Part shown: piece by piece, positions 60,702 through 64,000 of the stretch
Layout: every line of letters starts with the position of its first letter
How positions within the stretch are numbered: the stretch's first letter is position 1
NCBI RefSeq assembly: GCF_964340395.1
Contig: NC_135555.1
Span: 8,814,931 to 8,878,930 of the forward strand
DNA length: 64,000 nucleotides
Reading direction: 5' to 3'
Source: Glandiceps talaboti
Taxonomy: Eukaryota > Hemichordata > Enteropneusta > Spengelidae
Program-made: the position numbers and the translations under genes
Notes under the pieces: model-generated
What the model was told of the DNA's origin: nothing
The model's input: the letters and a program-made list of their open reading frames with translations, nothing else
Databases searched by the model: none

Positions 60702-63409
60702 TTTATAATATACCTCATGCTGTGAACTCGCGGTGGCAGACGACATCGTCAGAAGCTGCCATTTTGACCCGCTGTGAACGCGCGGTGATCACGTGACTAT
60801 GTAAAAATTGATGGGACTATTTCCCCAAGGGAAGTAGTCATTCTATTTTCCTATCACGTGACTGATTCTAGCGAATCATGGCACAGTATTATCACTAGGT
60901 ATATTATAATATTATATAGTAAAATACGCTTTGGAACAATACTTCGATTTGGCTTGACGCGCACAGTGTCCAGCAGTGTGTGTAAAATGTATCAGGCACG
61001 CATGTCACGTACATTGCTGTTTTTCACGGCCTGCCTGTTCGCGATCGCGCGGACTTACGATTCGAATCTCGGCTAGTATTGGAACATTGGAACATTGAAT
61101 TATTGATTCGTTCTGCGCGCGCGTGCTCAATAATTGCTTAATTTGCTCATTTGCTAAAAAAAGAAGGGGTAGGACACTTTGGTCTTCTTTTTCTCCATAT
61201 GTGTGAAACCAGATCGCCCTCGTTCACGGACGCTATCTGTTTGGGGCAAACTTACGGGTATTTGTTTATCAGTCAAATAATGCTGCTACGTTTTCTCCTT
61301 CATTCAAATGTATATTTTTGAATAGATAAAGATAAGACGACTACTGTTTATTGATTATTTTTACTTGAAAATAATATACACCGGAATCAACTGTATGTTC
61401 AAGTCTGCCGCAACTCTTCGGCACCAAATATTGATTAAAACAAGATATTATCAATTGTGTTTTGGTTTATTTCGAATCCCTCGCAAAAAAGACATATATA
61501 ATATACTGCTTGAGATGAATTGCTAATAGCTTAGTTATAGAAACGTTCCATAATCTGTAAATCAAACTGTACACGTATCATATTTTAAACTTTACATAAT
61601 ACATTAACACTACCAATGTAACTGCAATGACAATTGTGGCAAAGACGTTGTTGTAAGCAAGTCAAATCCAAGGATAATTTATTCTACGAGTCAACCTTTT
61701 CTGCCACACTATTTAACCTATGGTTAAATTTATGCATTGCGGAAACCAGGCGTGCCATAAATTATATTTTATAGATCCTATTACTACTGTATTATATTGA
61801 TAGCTGCTCGATCAATCCTTGGGGAAAGAAAGCCATACATACCATATACTATTTTAATATCTTTCTTAGTGTTTCATACGTAACCTTTCTAGGTTCTCTC
61901 TTTCAAATGTTAAATGTCAGGGCAGGGGCATGAGGCGACAATTCTAGTGAAATCCGAAAATGATTATAATAAAGGCCCAAGTCAGATTAATATGTATGAG
62001 TCACATTTAATGCTACTTGTTCATAGTTTCTTTATTTTTCGTAATGTATTTTATAAGCTTATTACGTGCTTACACATATTCTGGATTCGGGATAATTGTA
62101 TAAAGCCAGAAAATTACAATGTGTAAAATATGGAACATAATCACAGTCATGATAATCAAGACGAAAAGTCGACGCTTAGTGCACTCGCGCTTTAAAGATT
62201 CCAGCTAACGCGCTGCTGTGCTCGCGCTCAAACGCGTTCCTTGCTTATACTAATAATAACAGCGGGGTGGGACACGACATCGAATAAACCAGTCAAGACG
62301 CTTGAAATCGATCATGTAACCTCACATTTTTGGAGCGATGCTCGTTACCACCTGTTGCCCTCTTGTGGTGAGATATATATTCCGCATGTTGCAGTACATT
62401 GTGGAGTTTACAGGACAGATTGCCGAAACAGCACATTATTTGAGGTGAAGCTCATTTTTTCGTCATATTTGTGAAAAAAAGTTACTTAATATGCTGTACT
62501 ACTTACTGAAATGTGTTTAAGTATCATTGGCCACGGCAGGCAGAATACCACATTTACATAATATGAAACCTTTTCTAACACGTTTTCTTACTCTTAGCTC
62601 TTGACCCTAGTTCAAATGGTAGCAGAAACTTTGTAAACGTTAATTTAAATCATATACATATTACCAGATTCTCTACCAGCAAAAGTTTCAGGTGTTCAAT
62701 CAGTTATTTACATATATACATTTGAACAAATTTCTTTTCTTTTAAAACAATGTGACATTTTGTTTTTTAAATACTGTCCACGGTTGTATAAAGTTGTTTT
62801 ATTGGATGGCGGTCATGTCATTTGTGTAGCCCGAGGACAGCACAAACTTGTCGTTTCGGAACAACACCATAAGATTTATTCCAATGCGGGCTAGGGCATA
62901 TGTCCTCAGTAAACCAATATTAGATTAGTTTTATATAGTAAGTATTTATTGTTCATCATATTACGGAAAAGGTGTTCAGTTCCAGTATGTAAATTTAACT
63001 TAGTATGTGTACTGGGATGTAATAAATGTTCTTGTTATTGTACATATTTCCTCGTCCTAACGAAAGGTTTTCACAGTATTACCAAGTCATTTCCGGAACT
63101 TTCTGTCTGAATCCACTGTTTCATTTCATGAAAGCCTTCACCTACACTTCGATAACTGCTCAATTTGAGTGCAATAACATGATCGAATTTGTCGTTAAGC
63201 TGTACCTATCAAATACCAAAATAATACACATAGAATACACTGAAAGGTTCATACAAAAAATCGATTTCCTGCAGGCATGACCTTACGTAATATTCGTCAA
63301 GGATGGATGCCTACAGCCAAATGGCAATCTAAACCTAATTTCCTGTGATGTAAGACTAAAAAGATTAATATTCGGGTCTTTATGGTGTGATAGGTGATAA
63401 CCACTAACA
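60702..63409. other. intergenic stretch, no gene supported
   Basis: CACGTGA motifs occur at 60786-60792 and about 60854. CpG density is raised to about 61100. Frames at 60858-61076, 61914-62126, 62241-62474 and 63026-63280 lack domains and splice partners. Confidence 0.35.
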
Positions 63410-63569
63410 CCCCCCCCCCCACTACACATACAAGACGTTGTCACGAATGATCGGCCATTAGTTCACAATGGTTCTTTATGCACAAGTTACCAAACTATGC
63501 ATAACAATTTAAAAGTGCTTATAAATATTGTATTGTTGTGCGGGGGGGGGGGGAGTCCTTAGGCAAGAT

Positions 63570-64000
63570 ATCAGCACCAGTAATCTGGTTTTGAAGTAGA
63601 ATTTTGGGGTTCACCGCCATGTTTTCAAGGAAATCGAAATATTTTATTTCCCATAAAGTTATCACAATATTGGGTGGCCACATTGAATTCTAAAATGCCT
63701 AAACTTTGATTTCATTTTGACATCGATTTGAACAATTTCTATGGTGACCCATGATTTGTCTTCTTTCAAAATTTTGTCATTTCAAAGTCACAAAACTTTA
63801 ATACGTTTCATTTTATTTCTAAAATTCACATACATATCAATTAAAAACACAAAGTTGAGCTATCTAAAAGTGCAAATGTATTTGATTGGACCTTCCCTTT
63901 AACCACAGACAACTAAACTTGTCTGTGCTTTAACTGAGAATAGGTTGGAGTTTCCTTGAGCAAAGTAACAACAAAGGTTTACAGAGTTAGAGAGGCCCAT
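63570..64000 (+). repeat. dispersed repeat family 1, copy C (runs off window)
   Basis: Shares ATTGAATTCTAAAATG.CTAAA, TTTCATTTTGACAT, TTTCTATGGTGACC, TTAACTGAGAATAGGTTGGA and CTTGAGCAAAGTAACA with copies A and B in the same order. The right end is cut by the window edge. Confidence 0.7.

Noticed and set aside
61040-61075. GATTCGAATCTC resembling a tRNA B box
   Set aside because: No matching A box at the right distance and no cloverleaf could be drawn.

Overview
The window looks like nuclear DNA of an invertebrate animal. It is AT-rich and gene-poor, has large introns with GT..AG junctions, many microsatellites and minisatellites, short non-autonomous DNA transposons, and coding exons whose proteins are clearly bilaterian. 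The species cannot be fixed from the sequence. A marine invertebrate such as a hemichordate, other deuterostome or lophotrochozoan would fit.

Left part (1-25.4 kb). Positions 1-6.3 kb hold repeats and no supportable gene. Positions 6569-25372 on the minus strand hold one gene that can be rebuilt exon by exon: the orthologue of the C2H2 zinc-finger transcription factor ZNF341. It has 7 coding exons in consistent splice phases, 2709 nt of coding sequence and 902 codons before the stop. Its start codon lies 66 bp from a head-to-head ATGGCG on the plus strand. The gap carries a ZNF143/STAF-type site, so it is read as a compact bidirectional promoter. The divergent plus-strand transcript (25439 to about 27.9 kb) is a weaker model.

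Middle and right part (25.4-64 kb). The best-supported gene here is the 3' end of a minus-strand class A peptide GPCR resembling the thyrotropin-releasing-hormone receptor. Its TM6-TM7 exon is at 46937-47233, and the upstream TM1-TM5 exon(s) are not recognisable in the window. This exon contains a good internal splice donor just after the palmitoylation-type cysteines. Two downstream open exons (43475-43653 and 42389-42531) both begin in the phase that this donor needs and both end in a stop. The locus therefore appears able to make three different receptor C-terminal tails. This is the most interesting find in the window.

Other weak exon candidates are at 30061, 49097, 54333/55046 and 57638. 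The rest is repeat-rich. It includes three inverted-repeat (MITE or foldback) elements, two long hairpins near 60 kb with similar GC-rich loops, a 48-bp minisatellite with a homogeneity gradient, several 45-190 bp tandem arrays (some carrying ATGCAAAT octamers or CACGTGA E-boxes), and at least four dispersed repeat families present two or three times within the window.
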